Below the pieces are notes generated by a model that saw only the letters and a program-made list of their open reading frames with translations, did not search any database and was not told where the DNA came from. A stretch of 64,000 bases of DNA, taken from positions 9,010,244 to 9,074,243 of the forward strand of contig CM067526.1 of the NCBI GenBank assembly GCA_034509925.1, given 5' to 3'. This DNA is from Hirudinaria manillensis. Taxonomy: Eukaryota; Annelida; Clitellata; Hirudinida; Hirudinidae. Each line of letters starts with the position of its first letter. Within the stretch, counting starts at the first letter, position 1. The position numbers and the translations under genes are program-made. Shown here in pieces: positions 48,981-60,452 of the stretch.

Positions 48981-49448
48981 CAGACAAATCTCGTTATTAT
49001 GTCATCTCGCAGCTGTGCCGCCCTCGCTGTTATGCCACTTTTGCTCGGACCCGATAAAATTCAATACAAAATAGATTTGCTGTGCCTCCCGCTAGTACCA
49101 GGGTCCTGACAATGTCAGGTTATCTGTTTATCTAACCCATGAAGTTAAGGACTTATTTCCAGTCGGGGAAGTAATTAAGAGACTTGATCTTGTATTTTTA
49201 AGATTTGATCAAGTTAATATTTTCCAGGACTTGGAAGGATTAATTAAGAAAGGTGATGGAACATTCCATGGAATTTGATTGGTCGAATGGACAAAGTTGA
49301 CTGGGAGTATAAATAAGAATGAGTGAATGTCGAGGATTTTGTGAGAGTTACGAGTTGGAGTGAAGATTTGTGCGAGTTTGATAATTTGTGGTTTAACAAA
49401 TTTAGTTTACAAGGACCTGAAATTGCCATGTAGGTACTCTGTTAATAT

Positions 49449-51164
49449 TGTTATAACCATAAAATTATATAATCAAAAGAATTATTTAAAATTATATGGC
49501 GATATAAAATTAGAGCTATTATACAGAGTCTTCGGTTAGGTTTGATTATGCAGCTAGACAAATCGGGAAAAGAGCAAGGAGAGCGAGAGTCAGAGCGAAA
49601 GCAGAGAGCAAGAGAATTAGATTCCAAGACCTGGACATTTAGGCATTGAACAGCTTCCAAGCCATCTGAACACTTTCAATAAACCTGACCTGCCATAATT
49701 AGTTTGAGGACCCCGGGTTATTACATTGGTGTCAGGAGTTGGATCTAGAGTCGAAGGGTAATCCAAGATTAACTAAGGTAGAGGCTCTATTACTTAAAAG
49801 TGGAAAGATGATCTTGTACTTGGAAGAATTGGAAGTGTTTCAATTGAAACAGGAATTGAGAAATCGAGGCCTGGATTGGAAAGGCCGAAAAGCCGATTTG
49901 CAGGAGCGACTTGGGGCATGGCTGACAGAGAATGGCCATGACCCGGAGGAATATGAATTCAAGAAAATATTTGTCACAAAACTGGATCAAATGGAAGAAT
50001 TTTGTGATTTTATGAAAAAGACCAGAGATGAGTTAAGGAGGAGTATTAGGGGCGTTTTGGAAGACACAGCGGTTCTGTGTCAGGATGCCTCGTTGGTCTC
50101 AGGTGCAAACTCTACCGAGAAGAGCAAAGAGATATTTCCATGTTGCGAGGAACTCAGCAATGGTCCCAATGAAGAACAAATCATATCCGTTATTCCATAT
50201 ACAGTTTCTGGCAGCATTGAGATGGAGTCATTAGAAGACACATCTGACCACAATGCATGCGTGTTTGCAGAAACTCTGTCCGTGGTGGCGAACTCAGTAG
50301 ACTCGCCATTGGAGCACATGGAATCATCAACAGAGCCCAGAGAGCTCACGAAGATATTAGTGGATCAAGTGGAAGAGCCTATGGATTTACCAGCAGAGCC
50401 TGTCGAGTTATTAGTGCAGCCCGAGGAGTTAATGATGAAGCTTATAGAGTTGCCAGTGGAGCATATGGAGTTAATACATGAGCAGGTGGAGTTTTCGGAA
50501 GAACCCGTGGATTTAACAGCTGAGCCCATGGAACTAGCTAAACCAGTGGAGCCTTCGGATGTTTCGGCTCCATTGGAGATAACAAAAGGGAGTGATGGGA
50601 CAGTGCATCGTATGGAAGGTGGAGCAAGTGATCCTGCAGAGAGTTTGGGATCTGGCGACATGGCGGAGCAGGAGGGTGAACCTGGAAGTGGCAATGTTCC
50701 GCGACTGAAAGTTGCGGGACACAGGAGCAGAACGGAGGAAACAGAAATCCCAGAAGAGGACAAAGGAAAAGGATCTGGGATTCACAGTGAAGAGATTGTC
50801 GGGAAGCAATCTGATCATGTTCCTAAAGTGAAAATGAAAGTGGAATGGATGTCTGTTCGGGACGAACAGATTTAAGGAGGGGGCAATGTTATAACCCTAA
50901 AATTATATAATCAAAAGAATTATTTAAAATTATATGGCGATATAAAATTAGAGCTATTATACAGAGTCTTCGGTTAGGTTTGATTATGCATCTAGACAAA
51001 TCGGGAAACGAGCAAGGAGAGCGAGAGTCAGAGCGAAAGCAGAGCAAGAGAATTAGCAGATTCCAAGACCTGGACATTTAGGCATTGAACAGCTTCCAAG
51101 CCATCTGAACACTTTCAATAAACCTGACCTGCCATAATTAGTTTGAGGACCCCGGGTTATTACA
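49449..51164 (+). mobile_element. Complete non-autonomous LTR element encoding a SAP-domain protein, 1716 bp
   Basis: 5' LTR 49449-49725 and 3' LTR 50887-51164 (277 and 278 bp; TGTTATAACC to GGGTTATTACA). Target duplication ATAT (49445-49448, 51165-51168). The primer site TGGTGTCAGGAGT begins at 49727, one base after the LTR, complementary to the 3' end of tRNA-Leu (..CCCACTCCTGACACCA). The polypurine tract AAGGAGGGGG lies at 50874-50883. The only coding content is the SAP-type ORF. There is no protease, RT, RNase H or integrase, so it depends on another element. Confidence 0.88.
49739..50875 (+). CDS. SAP-domain, Glu-rich protein of the LTR element
   Basis: Open from the primer site; the first ATG is 49807. 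The N-terminal SAP motif (LEVFQLKQELRNRGLDWKGR then KADLQERLGAWL) is a helix-extension-helix DNA-binding module. It is followed by a region DELRRSIRGVLED, then a long acidic tract built on degenerate ELPVE / EPVDLPAEPMEL units, and a basic stretch VPRLKVAGHRSR. Its position where Gag should be suggests a Gag-like or DNA-tethering role, but no capsid or zinc knuckle is visible. Its function is unknown. Confidence 0.7.
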   Translation: MDLESKGNPRLTKVEALLLKSGKMILYLEELEVFQLKQELRNRGLDWKGRKADLQERLGAWLTENGHDPEEYEFKKIFVTKLDQMEEFCDFMKKTRDELRRSIRGVLEDTAVLCQDASLVSGANSTEKSKEIFPCCEELSNGPNEEQIISVIPYTVSGSIEMESLEDTSDHNACVFAETLSVVANSVDSPLEHMESSTEPRELTKILVDQVEEPMDLPAEPVELLVQPEELMMKLIELPVEHMELIHEQVEFSEEPVDLTAEPMELAKPVEPSDVSAPLEITKGSDGTVHRMEGGASDPAESLGSGDMAEQEGEPGSGNVPRLKVAGHRSRTEETEIPEEDKGKGSGIHSEEIVGKQSDHVPKVKMKVEWMSVRDEQI

Positions 51165-51964
51165 ATATTAACTGTTTTCTAGTTAAGGTTGCGATTTGAT
51201 AATAAACTAAGTCATATTGCTTTATAAAATGACGAGTTGAACTTCTTCAAACTTCGATAAAGTTAGGTTCTCTCAAGTGCAAGTGAGGGACGTAACACCA
51301 GGATCGTATGTCTTTTATTTTCAAATTCAGCCGCAAATGTCAGCTCAGAAAAGCGATCGAACCGACTATACACTGAAGGAGATCATCGATTCTGCGAAGA
51401 AGGAGCCGAATTAGTCTAGGGAGATTAGCAAGAAATTGGGCGTCGAAGTTAAGAGAATCACCGTGAAGGGCATTCTCAGCAAGAACAATAAAATTGGGTC
51501 TGTAATCAAAGCTGGAGTTTCATCGAAGCGTATGAATCAGGCTCACTACCCGAAGCTCGATGAGGGAACGTGGCTGAATCAAGCAAGAGGAGAGAATCTG
51601 TCATCAATTTTCAAACTCATTGGTCGATTTCGAAAGGAGCAGGATAAGGTGGAGGCATATCACAAGTTGTAAGGTAGGCTGCAGACAATTGGAAGCCTCA
51701 AAGGTTAAATACTCCCTAGATCGACGTCTTCACACTCTTGCCAACGGAAATTCTCCAGTGACAGGGACCTGTCCCTCGGTCCTGACAATATTTTTATAAA
51801 CTCCAAATTTCGGACAGTTTTTTTTTTGGCTTAGAGCTAATTAAGACTAGTTGGGCTGTATTTTTAAGAAGATTTTTAAAGTTATGATTTAATTTATTTT
51901 CCCAGAGTAAATGATGGGTCATGATTATTAAAAATTCTACAGTGCGTTTCATATGGTTGGGACG

Positions 51965-53308
51965 CTCATGTTTTTTAAACAGATGCTGGAAAGTCCTCCT
52001 CGGAGCTTTCCGACAGGGATCCTCAGAGAAGGTCCCCCATCTTCGAACGTTTCGGCCCTTTCCCTGACGTTCTCCGGGGATGGGCCGCATCCGGTGATCA
52101 GCCGGATGTCCCTGTCGGTTTCCATGTGCGGACTCAAAAGCTTAGGCTTTGGAAGGCTCTCTTTGGCTTCTTTCGTCGCTGCACTCACCCGCTGTAACAG
52201 ACATTTCCGTCACCGGCTCCGCGCCTCTCGGGCGATGAATTGCTTCGGTGGATTTATTCTGACCGGAGATCGGCGGCTTTCTCCGGTCCTTTCGCTGTGG
52301 CATCCGAAGATGTTTCCTTGCCTCTCATTTGCCAGATCCAGAACGAAGCTGCCTCCGCCGCTTCAGACATCTTTGTCATCGTCTTCGTTCTTTCTCGGCT
52401 AGATAGGCCTATTTTCGTGAGGAATGCGTACGTGGACTTGCCGACTACGCCCCTTGCGCCAACTTCTATTGGGAAGAGGTCAATTCTGAACCCTTTCGCT
52501 TCCAGGTTCACCCCCAGATCTGCATGCTTTTCCGCTTTCAGCGCATTGCTGTATTGCATTCTGTCCTCCCATGGGACCGTCAACTCCACCAAAATGATGG
52601 CATCTGACGACAGTGACATCAACACCATATCCGGCCTCTTGCCACTCTCAATCAGCACCTGGGGATAGTGCCTCATTCCTTCTAAGTCGGCTGCGACTGT
52701 CCAATCGTTTGCCTCTGCAAGGATGTCCTTGGCGTTTTACATCGCTTTCTACAGAGGTGTGCGCAGCCCTCGCGCAGGAAGTAAATTTTCCGCTGCTTGG
52801 AGATTGCGCGCGAGTTTGCTCTGGTTACTGCTGCTTTGGTGGCCTCACAGACTTCTCGAAGGACCTGATTGTGTCGCCACGTATACCGACCATGGGCAAG
52901 GGCGTATGTGCAGTTGCTGAGCACATGATGCAATGTCTCGGTTCCGTCACAGAGTCCGCATTTGGCGTCTTCTATTAACCCCTACCTCCTTAAATTTTCC
53001 TTGGAAGGCAACTGATCATAAATCGATCTTACCGCAAAGGCCAGCCGGAGCGGAGACAACTTCCATAAGTCGCTCCAGGTAAGGGACCGTTGGATCACAT
53101 CCTCCCAAGTTGTCCACTTACCCTGTTGTGCTAGCTGTACGGCCTTTGTGACTCGATCTTGTTCCTCTTTCCGCCTCCTCTCCTGGCCAATCATCGCACC
53201 CCTGGTCGATGAGCTGGCCTGGGACCATTTCTGGAAGTGGTTCCATCCCACTGCGTGACGGTCTGTCTGGATAGGACCTCTTACTTCTTCGAACATCAGT
53301 ACTAACAA
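51965..53308 (-). mobile_element. 5'-truncated second R2-like element with structured 3' UTR
   Basis: Broken frames on the minus strand match the C-terminal third of the 41-44 kb protein in order: VRGPIQTDRHAVGWNHF and WTTWEDVIQRSLTW (52982-53308), ALAHGRYTWRHNQVL (52682-52933), then PDMVLMSLSSDAIILVELTV with PWEDR, and ASFWIWQMRG (52254-52676). It is about 60-70% similar, so it is a separate family. Its 3' UTR (about 51965-52253) is homologous to the terminal repeat of the first element, including the pseudoknot segment at 52010-52118. It is truncated near 53308 on the 5' side. Confidence 0.75.
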
Positions 53309-53559
53309 CTTTGTTGATAGAAGTCATACATATACCAGTTAATGATATGATATGTAGATGTTTATTAGGTACTAGGAGATATGAATTTCAATAATTACAG
53401 GCAACTATATTTGAGGTAAAAACTGAAAATACGATAGAAGATGAAAATCAGCGACTCTCAATTGAGAGTAAATCTTTATTTTTCAGTTAAAGGAAACATT
53501 TAAAATATAAAATAAATAGAGTCAATAATGTTTTTTTTCCCACCTTTTTTTGAATTAAT

Positions 53560-54065
53560 TCCTGAATTCGATCTTTCATTGATCCCAAGAAGGGTTTAAG
53601 CCTCCGACTGTCCAACTTTATTCACTCCTCTTTCAGAGCGTTATGCGAATCAGAAATGCTGGCATATTGATTGCTATTATAATATACTTGATTTGCAAGC
53701 AATCCCCACACATTTTCTACTGCATTTAGGTCCGGAGAGCGAGCAGGCCACTTCAAAACACTAAGATTCTTCTCCTGGAAAAAATAAACTGCTTCTGACG
53801 TCATGCCAGTAATATTTAAACCCATCTAGACCGTTAAAATCAAACTTTTTTCGTCTGAAAAAAGGACAAAACTCCAATTCATATCCTAATTCATCATTTC
53901 CATAGCCCAGTTCAATCGATTCATTTTGTGATCATCTGTCAAGGATGATATGTGTTGGCGCTTTTTAAACTTCAGAAATCCACTTCTCCGAAGATACCTA
54001 CATATTGTAGACCGACCTAAATTTATCCTGGCATATGTATTATTTATCTTTGTGCCTGCTAATCT
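53560..54065 (-). pseudogene. Tc1/mariner transposase relic, internally deleted
   Basis: Minus strand: a paired-type DNA-binding part (RINLGRSTICRYLRRSGFLK), the first catalytic block FSDEKSL, then a jump to SVLKWPARSPDLNAVENVWG, the C-terminal Tc1 signature (SPDLNPIENVW). The second catalytic block is missing. Stops interrupt the frame. Non-functional. Confidence 0.7.
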
Positions 54066-57000
54066 AATGTATATGAATTAATGTTTGTAACATTTAATAA
54101 ATGAATTGTTTTAAAATATGACTTTTTAGACTTAACCAAATTTGGAAGTGAAATATCAACAAAAATTGAACGATAACGTTGGAAAATGTAATTGATTTGA
54201 TCACAGTATGTAAAGATCGATTTAGCAGGAAAATGTGGCCCGATAAAAAAGTTGTGTTCGAATTTGACGATTTAAGGCTGTCCTAAATCATATGAAGAAA
54301 CTTAAACAATTTGCAAAAACGTTTTTGTTGCTCAGTTATTGATATTTCTTCTGGTTCAAACCCTTTAATGCTTTTAAAGGTTTGCGAGTTTACAAGAGGC
54401 AATTTTATAGTATGTATAGAAATTCAATAGCAGATTATTAAGAGTGAATCTTAGTTAAGCCACCAAGGCATGTAAAGTACATTTTGTTGGATAGAGGCCG
54501 TGCGGCAATTATCCTGTATTTGATGGTCCATTATCCAGCGTTTTTTTGGCTAGTTAATATATTTAAAATTATTATTAATATTAAATTCTTTTCTTCAGAT
54601 AATTGCTAAGCTCCATAGTTTCGTTTGATAATTTCTTTTTGTTCAAAGCTACGATTTTTTGAATGTTACTTTGCATGGTTTTGTTGCAGTACATCGTTAT
54701 AACCCAGTTGGTAGAGCGTTGGCTAAATTTGTTTTTATATCATATTTTTATTTAAAAGTCATGACTTGAAATTGAACAACAATGCGAACAGATACGTTTC
54801 AGTCCACATCACGAAAACTTATATTTCTGAAGGTAAGTTCAAACATGAAATTTATTGCGATAACAAGTAATACTTTTGAATGGAGTTCTTTGTTATCGAT
54901 TGTCAAGGACATCAGTTTCACTGTTTTTCTGAAAAATTTCAATTTAGCTTAACTATTCACATTTGCATAATAGTAGAATGAACAAGTAAAGAAGTTCACT
55001 TAGCGTTTCATTTTATTTAAAAGTTATTAACAGGTTTTTTAAAATTAATGTCTTAAAGTATATAATGCTTACAATACAATAAATTAATATTTATTATAAA
55101 TTATGGCCGAAATTAACGATTAATTGTAAAAGTTTTAAGCGATTAATTTAAAAAAAAATATTAAACTAAAAATATTAACTTTAGATCGAGTTAGGTTTGT
55201 GGGAATTTATTTTGTAACTCTTTGAAGAAATCTGTTTTTTAAATAACATTGTATGCGTGCGATAAATTCTGCCATTTTAGAGCTTGTTACTTGGCAAACA
55301 GTATTTAATATTAGTATTTAATATTTAAATTAATTAATTAGTATTTAATATTTAAATAACAGTTGATTTTTGTTGGTTCTCGCATCATTTTACCGCAACT
55401 TATGTTAAGGTTTCTTTATTTACATCATTTGAAAATATTAAAAAAGTCTTGCTTATTTGTGGCCGCTACATACGCTACATCACATAACGTGGCTTTAATT
55501 TAACTTAATTTCGTAATTATTTTGCCTGATAAATATTTTATGTATATAAAATAACTTGAAGAAAATAACTTAAATTTATTAATTATTTTGAATATTTTTC
55601 ACGATATTTCTTCCCTCACGTCGGCAAATAACTTTTGTTACAGCATATAATTTGATCGTGAACCAGTTAAAAACTGTGTCAAAGTCATACAATGAGCTTC
55701 AAGGTGGGACGGGGTGGGGAAAAAGGCATTCATATATTAAGATTGATTCAAATTCTTGGAAAAAGCGAAGTTCTTTGATGTTATTGTGCCAAAACAAAAG
55801 TCAAACATGGCCAATATTTGTTCTAAAAGCTTAAAGATGGGACTGAAACTCCCAACAAGTTCTCTATTATTATTTCATTTCACACCTAATTCTACATTTT
55901 GACTCGTAGCGCAGAAAGTTTCTACGAATCAAACAAAACGCCATAAATAATATTAATTTTTCGGATAATTTCGAAATGTTTAGTTTAATATCGGATAACC
56001 TTCCCTCACGTCGGAACAGAGAAAAACGTCGGACAATTTGAGATAATCGGAATAAAGGCATATCTTTAAATACTAATTTTATATTGTAAAAGTTGATTAT
56101 AAAAAGTTGTATACTATTATTAACTTTTGTTATAAATTTAGAAATAAATTTATTGTTTCGGCAGGAAATGCCAATTAGCTCGTCATATATTTAATATTTA
56201 TATTTGCTTAGTTAATTATTTATTGGGGGTCTAGTGGGAGAAGTAACTATAATTTTATTACCTATGTATAAGTACATCAATTTGAACAAATTAAACGTTT
56301 TGTTTGACTTCTAAGAATATGAACAAGAAAGCACAACTCTATTGGCATAAAGGTGCTTAATTATGACGCTTAAGAAAGTAAATTTTTCAATTTCCAATAT
56401 ATACATGGAGCTCCAAAATTTTGAAATGCAGGTCTCTAATATGTGACCTGGTGGCCGAGAGTATTTCAGAAACCAGCCTACACATCATGCTAATTAGCTT
56501 CATCCTTTTTTCCAAGATGCAGTCTTACCCTGTTGTGTTCTCTAAAGTGAAGAAATAGTGGCAAAAAAATGCACAGTCCTAATTAACGCATGCTTGAGGC
56601 CAGCTAGATTTCAGTAAACTGATTGAAACGATTAATTGAACTTCAATGAAGCATATATTTTGAAATTAATAAACCAAGCGCCTAAAATTAGATCGTTTGT
56701 CACCGCCTTTGGATGTCATGAACAGAATCGAATCTGGCATTGCTTTAAAATCAGCTCAGGATTTTAAAAATCGGCGGCGGCATCAACATTATCCAGCTCG
56801 GTTCGGCTTAGCTACAAATCCGGCTGCCTAAGTCAGGTGGTCTGCCACGACAGGTGGTTTTTCACCATTTAAAAAAAATTGCGGCATTTTTTATCCAACC
56901 TCGAGCGGTTTGTAGCAAATTGTGATTGCATAATTGCATAAAATTGTTCTTATTCGAAAATGACTTTTCAATTGCCTTTTATATACGAATTTTCAAACCT

Positions 57001-57238
57001 TTGGCATGAGAAATTAAAAAAGAACTATCGAAAAGGGTCTGATGGACCAAGCATCAATTTTAAAAGTATCAAAATCATTTAGGTAATAGAGCTAGTTTGG
57101 AACATGGATTCCAAAATTCATAACTCTAAGGTTCGTATAACTATAAAATCTCACTAGAGAAAATGATTGATAATTTAAATGTGTTGCAGTTTGTCTCATA
57201 TAAATCGTTGAATAATAATGAAAATTAACACAATCTTA
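54066..57238. other. AT-rich spacer downstream of the collagen gene
   Basis: No gene recognised. A tRNA-like half (CCCAGTTGGTAGAGCGTTGG, about 54703-54722, 5' half with box A only) is present. The block TTCCCTCACGTCGG occurs twice (about 55611 and 56002). Confidence 0.4.
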
Positions 57239-58411
57239 TTATCGGTCAAAACTAACTTCGTAGTGTTTTAAAGTTTTCAGATCACAGCCAGGCAATGGAA
57301 GCCCATCTTTTCCAATAAGACAAGGTGTGTCGAGTCCAGGAACTCCCTGGAATAACTTAAGATAATTTCATTGTGTCAAGAAATTCGTTCTTCTGAAAAA
57401 ATTCGAGGCTCACCTAATGGATTATGTAGTTTGCGTAAAATACTTGAATAAATATTTTGTTAACCTGATCGCCTTTTTCTCCTTTGCTTCCCGATTTGCC
57501 GTCTGTACCTCGCACACCCTATCCATTTATTTTGAGATATTTGAGTGTCTTCATGCTTTATTTTGCTGCTTCAGATAATATTTATTGTGCGCATGAATTT
57601 ATTTATCCAGTGCTTTCACATGCAAAAGAGTCAAAACAAAAATAATATGGATTAAAAGATGAAAATATAATAAGTATAGGTTGACAAACTATAAAACTAT
57701 AAAGCAATTACCTATGAGATTAAACAGATTAATTCAATAAGCATTCTTCTTCGAGGCTAGGAGAATTTTCGTATTCGCAATCATTGCAATTTGTATTTAA
57801 CCGATCTTTTGAATGCCTTTTATGAATTCCAGGTATTAGGACGCGAGGGCACTTAATCGATCTACCACTTGTATAACGTTAGTACCCGAAGGAAATCCCT
57901 GGCAGGACAGACTAAGTTGCGAGCATGAATACTACTCATCCGATCCAGCATATTTCAATTATGTGCAATATGAAATTATATATCTAGGTCGTCATTCTAT
58001 AACTTAGATTGGAACTTGTATCATTATCGTTCACTCTATGACGAAGCTTTAGCAACTACTAAACTTACCTTATCACCTTTTTCACCTTTTAATCCAGGTG
58101 GACCCTTAAGTTAAATATGAATATTAAATAAATGTATAACACGGAAAAAGTTTTTAAAAGTTTTCGACGATCTGGATTTTAGTTCTAGCAATAAATATCA
58201 AGTAAATCGTATTTGTAATTTAATTAACCCTTGGATACCTAAGGTAAAAAAACTTCCACTTCCAACTACTTACATGATGTTGATAATTGTAACAAAAATT
58301 CCTGACAAAATTAAAAAAAAGTGATCCTAGGATTTAAAAACAAAAAAGAAACTTAGGTATCCAAGTGTTAAGGACAATTTAAAGCATACTAACCAAAGTT
58401 CCTGCCAGACC
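57239..58411 (-). CDS. 3' end of a MACIT (type XIII/XXIII/XXV-like) transmembrane collagen
   Basis: Four phase-0 exons on the minus strand: 58411-58394 (GLAGTL), 58104-58069 (GPPGLKGEKGDK), 57518-57465 (GVRGTDGKSGSKGEKGDQ) and 57346-57239. Exon lengths are multiples of nine typical of collagen (18, 36, 54, 108 including the stop). The last exon reads GVPGLDTPCLIGKDGLPLPG followed by a Cys, then a short tail ending VSFDR. The PC..G.DGLP.PGC end is the C-terminal signature of human collagen XIII and relatives, where the two cysteines lie after the last triple helix. Upstream exons must lie beyond 58.4 kb, probably outside the window, with the transposon-rich region as an intron. Confidence 0.8.
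58224..58371. mobile_element. 148-bp MITE with TTAA ends (piggyBac-type)
   Basis: Left end TTAACCCTTGGATACCTAAG; right end, inverted, TTAACACTTGGATACCTAAG. This is a 20-bp inverted repeat including the target, with one mismatch. The TTAA target and 16-bp tip fit piggyBac-mobilised miniatures. It has no coding capacity. It lies within a collagen intron. Confidence 0.75.
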
Positions 58412-58734
58412 CTAAATAATTTAAAAGTTAAAGTTGATGTACATTGCTTTTCTAAAATAAAATCTGCAAAGAAACGTACAAGATTTTATACTAATAGGAG
58501 CATTAAATAGCATTATTAATAAAAGGTCATTTGAACAACACATTTTGTAACAAAGTGTGAGATCATTACGCGTTAAGTTGCTGACCAATGTAGAAAGTGA
58601 CAATCTCCATATTTTGTGCATGGTCCCGAATGAAAATATACAAAATGTGAGATCTCTGTGCCATATAGCTGGGAGGATACAGACCCAAAATTTTTAGCAT
58701 TTAGCCCAGTTCCTGCTGTACGTGAAATGATATG

Positions 58735-59040
58735 CTGAGTCGGAGCTCGCCGACACGGCTTCTCAGAGGAGGTCCCCCATCTTCAAACATTTCGGCCCTT
58801 TGAAACTCCACTTTAACGGGGGTGGATCACAACCTGTGGTCAGTTGGAAATACATGAGGGAAGTTTACTTCCCTCGGATTTACTTTATCTTTTGGCTTTC
58901 ATTGGCCTTCGTATGCCATCCGTTACTGCCAGAACTGGAGCGACTCTGAAAGCTTTCATTGACTTCTTTATATAGCTCTACAGCCTACTTGAAGCGTTTC
59001 CACCTCATATTTGTGAAGTTCTCAGTGGCCTTCTTGCGTC
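58735..59040 (-). mobile_element. 3' UTR-only relic of an R2-like element
   Basis: Plus-strand segments TCTCAGAGGAGGTCCCCCATC and TTTCGGCCCTTT (58760-58802) match the 52-kb element's structured 3' UTR, and the following TTTGGCTTTC..TTCGTATGCC region parallels it. No coding part remains. The pseudoknot stems are degraded. Confidence 0.5.
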
Positions 59041-59399
59041 GTCCCTAACCTTATCTAATACAATGCGCATAGAAACCCCGGGGTACACCGCATAATTTAG
59101 TGAAATCTCGATAAATACAAGTTTGATTTTATTTGAGTTTTTTTTTATATTATGCCATTTTATTGGTCTCAAAGCATCCTGTTTGCAAGTGATATGGAGG
59201 GTTATAACTCGTCAAATATGCAAAATACCATTTCATGGCCGCCCAAGAGACACGAGAACATCAGTTTTTAGGACCTATAAAACATGAAACTGTTATTTTT
59301 TTATCATAAAAATAACTTTATGTAGTTATAATGGTATATAAACCAAATCAAAACATTTGAAGCTTAAAAGATTATTATTTTATAAATGACCTGAGGCAA

Positions 59400-60130
59400 A
59401 ATATTGTCTGACAGGGGGGAGGAAAATTATTCGATCATTCAGGAATGCCCATCTTCAATCGATTCAAGACTGTCATCTGGAACTATTTAAAAGCTCCCGA
59501 GAAACATGGAACAAAAAACCCACCGTGGGAGGCAAAAGAAATATTCAACAGTAAAGACTCCTCATACGAAGGGCTTCAACAGGAAATTTTCAGGAAATCA
59601 AATTAAAAATGAAATTTCTTTTTAAATATCTGTAAAAGTACAGTGTTAGGTAATTTGCAAGGTAGTGAAATTTCATTCATTTGAAAAGGGATTAAAGATA
59701 CCAGCTCTTAAAGGCCATCACAATTTGGCACGAATGGAATGGACTAAAACCATGGTCTCAAACGGAGATGCATGGAATAATGTTATTTTTTTCAGATGAG
59801 AAGAAATTTAACCTTTATGGACTTGATAGCCTCCATTACTAATGGCACGACCTCAAGTTACAAAAAGAAACTTTTTTCATCCGAAATTATGGGGCGGTGT
59901 TGGTGATGATTTGGGGAGGAATTTTTAATAAAGGATTAACTGAATTGGCCTTTGTGAATGGAAGACCGTCTGCAACAGATTACATCAAATTGTTAGAAAA
60001 TTATCTCCTTCCCTATGGAGAATCTTATTATGAAAATATTTGATTTTCCAACGAGATAATGCTCTTAAAATTAGAGGAGCCCGGAAAGAACTGGATGGTA
60101 ACTTAATAAAAACTTTAATAAGGTCAATGG
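59400..60130 (+). pseudogene. Tc1/mariner transposase relic
   Basis: Ordered motifs with frame breaks: KAPEKHGTKKPTVGGKR (helix-turn-helix end), FFSDEKKFNLYG (first catalytic Asp), VMIWGGIFNKGLTELAFVNG and YIKLLENYLLP, then FSNEIML in place of the second block (..QRDNA). Decayed. Related to the fragment at 37605-37765. Confidence 0.65.
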
Positions 60131-60452
60131 TTGACCGACGTTCTAAAGTTATTGGAAATAAAGGAAATATTTTTTCATATTAAACAAATTTTTCATGTTT
60201 TAAATTCATTTTAAAGATTTTTGAAATTGTCTTTCATGGTTCTTGGGCGAAATCACGTTTTGTGAAATTCTAAATTAATGCGTCAAAATATTCCAACAAA
60301 AATTTCCAGAATAATCAGAAATATCTTAATACACAATTTATTAAATTGTCCTCAGAATAAAATCTTTAATTCGTGAGTTATTAAAAAATTATTGGGTGCT
60401 CTCGTGGTTTCTGTGCTTGTTATCCGATATTTTTGATATTTTCAAAATTTAT

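Larger units (their letters stand above)
48981..51790 (+). mobile_element. Second pogo-like element, interrupted by an LTR element
   Basis: It starts TA-CAGACAAATCTCGTTATTATG and follows the 32-kb copy (read inverted) through the GGTCCTGACAATGTCAGG, GTATTTTTAAGATTTGATCA and TGATTGGTCGAA segments to about 49382. Its coding part resumes at about 51333 (ATGTCAGCTCAGAAAAGCG; MSAQKSDRTDYTLKEIIDSA) and runs to about 51670. The insertion between includes the complete LTR element 49449-51164 plus about 230 bp of other DNA. No right-hand inverted end was found, so the right limit is uncertain. Confidence 0.6.
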
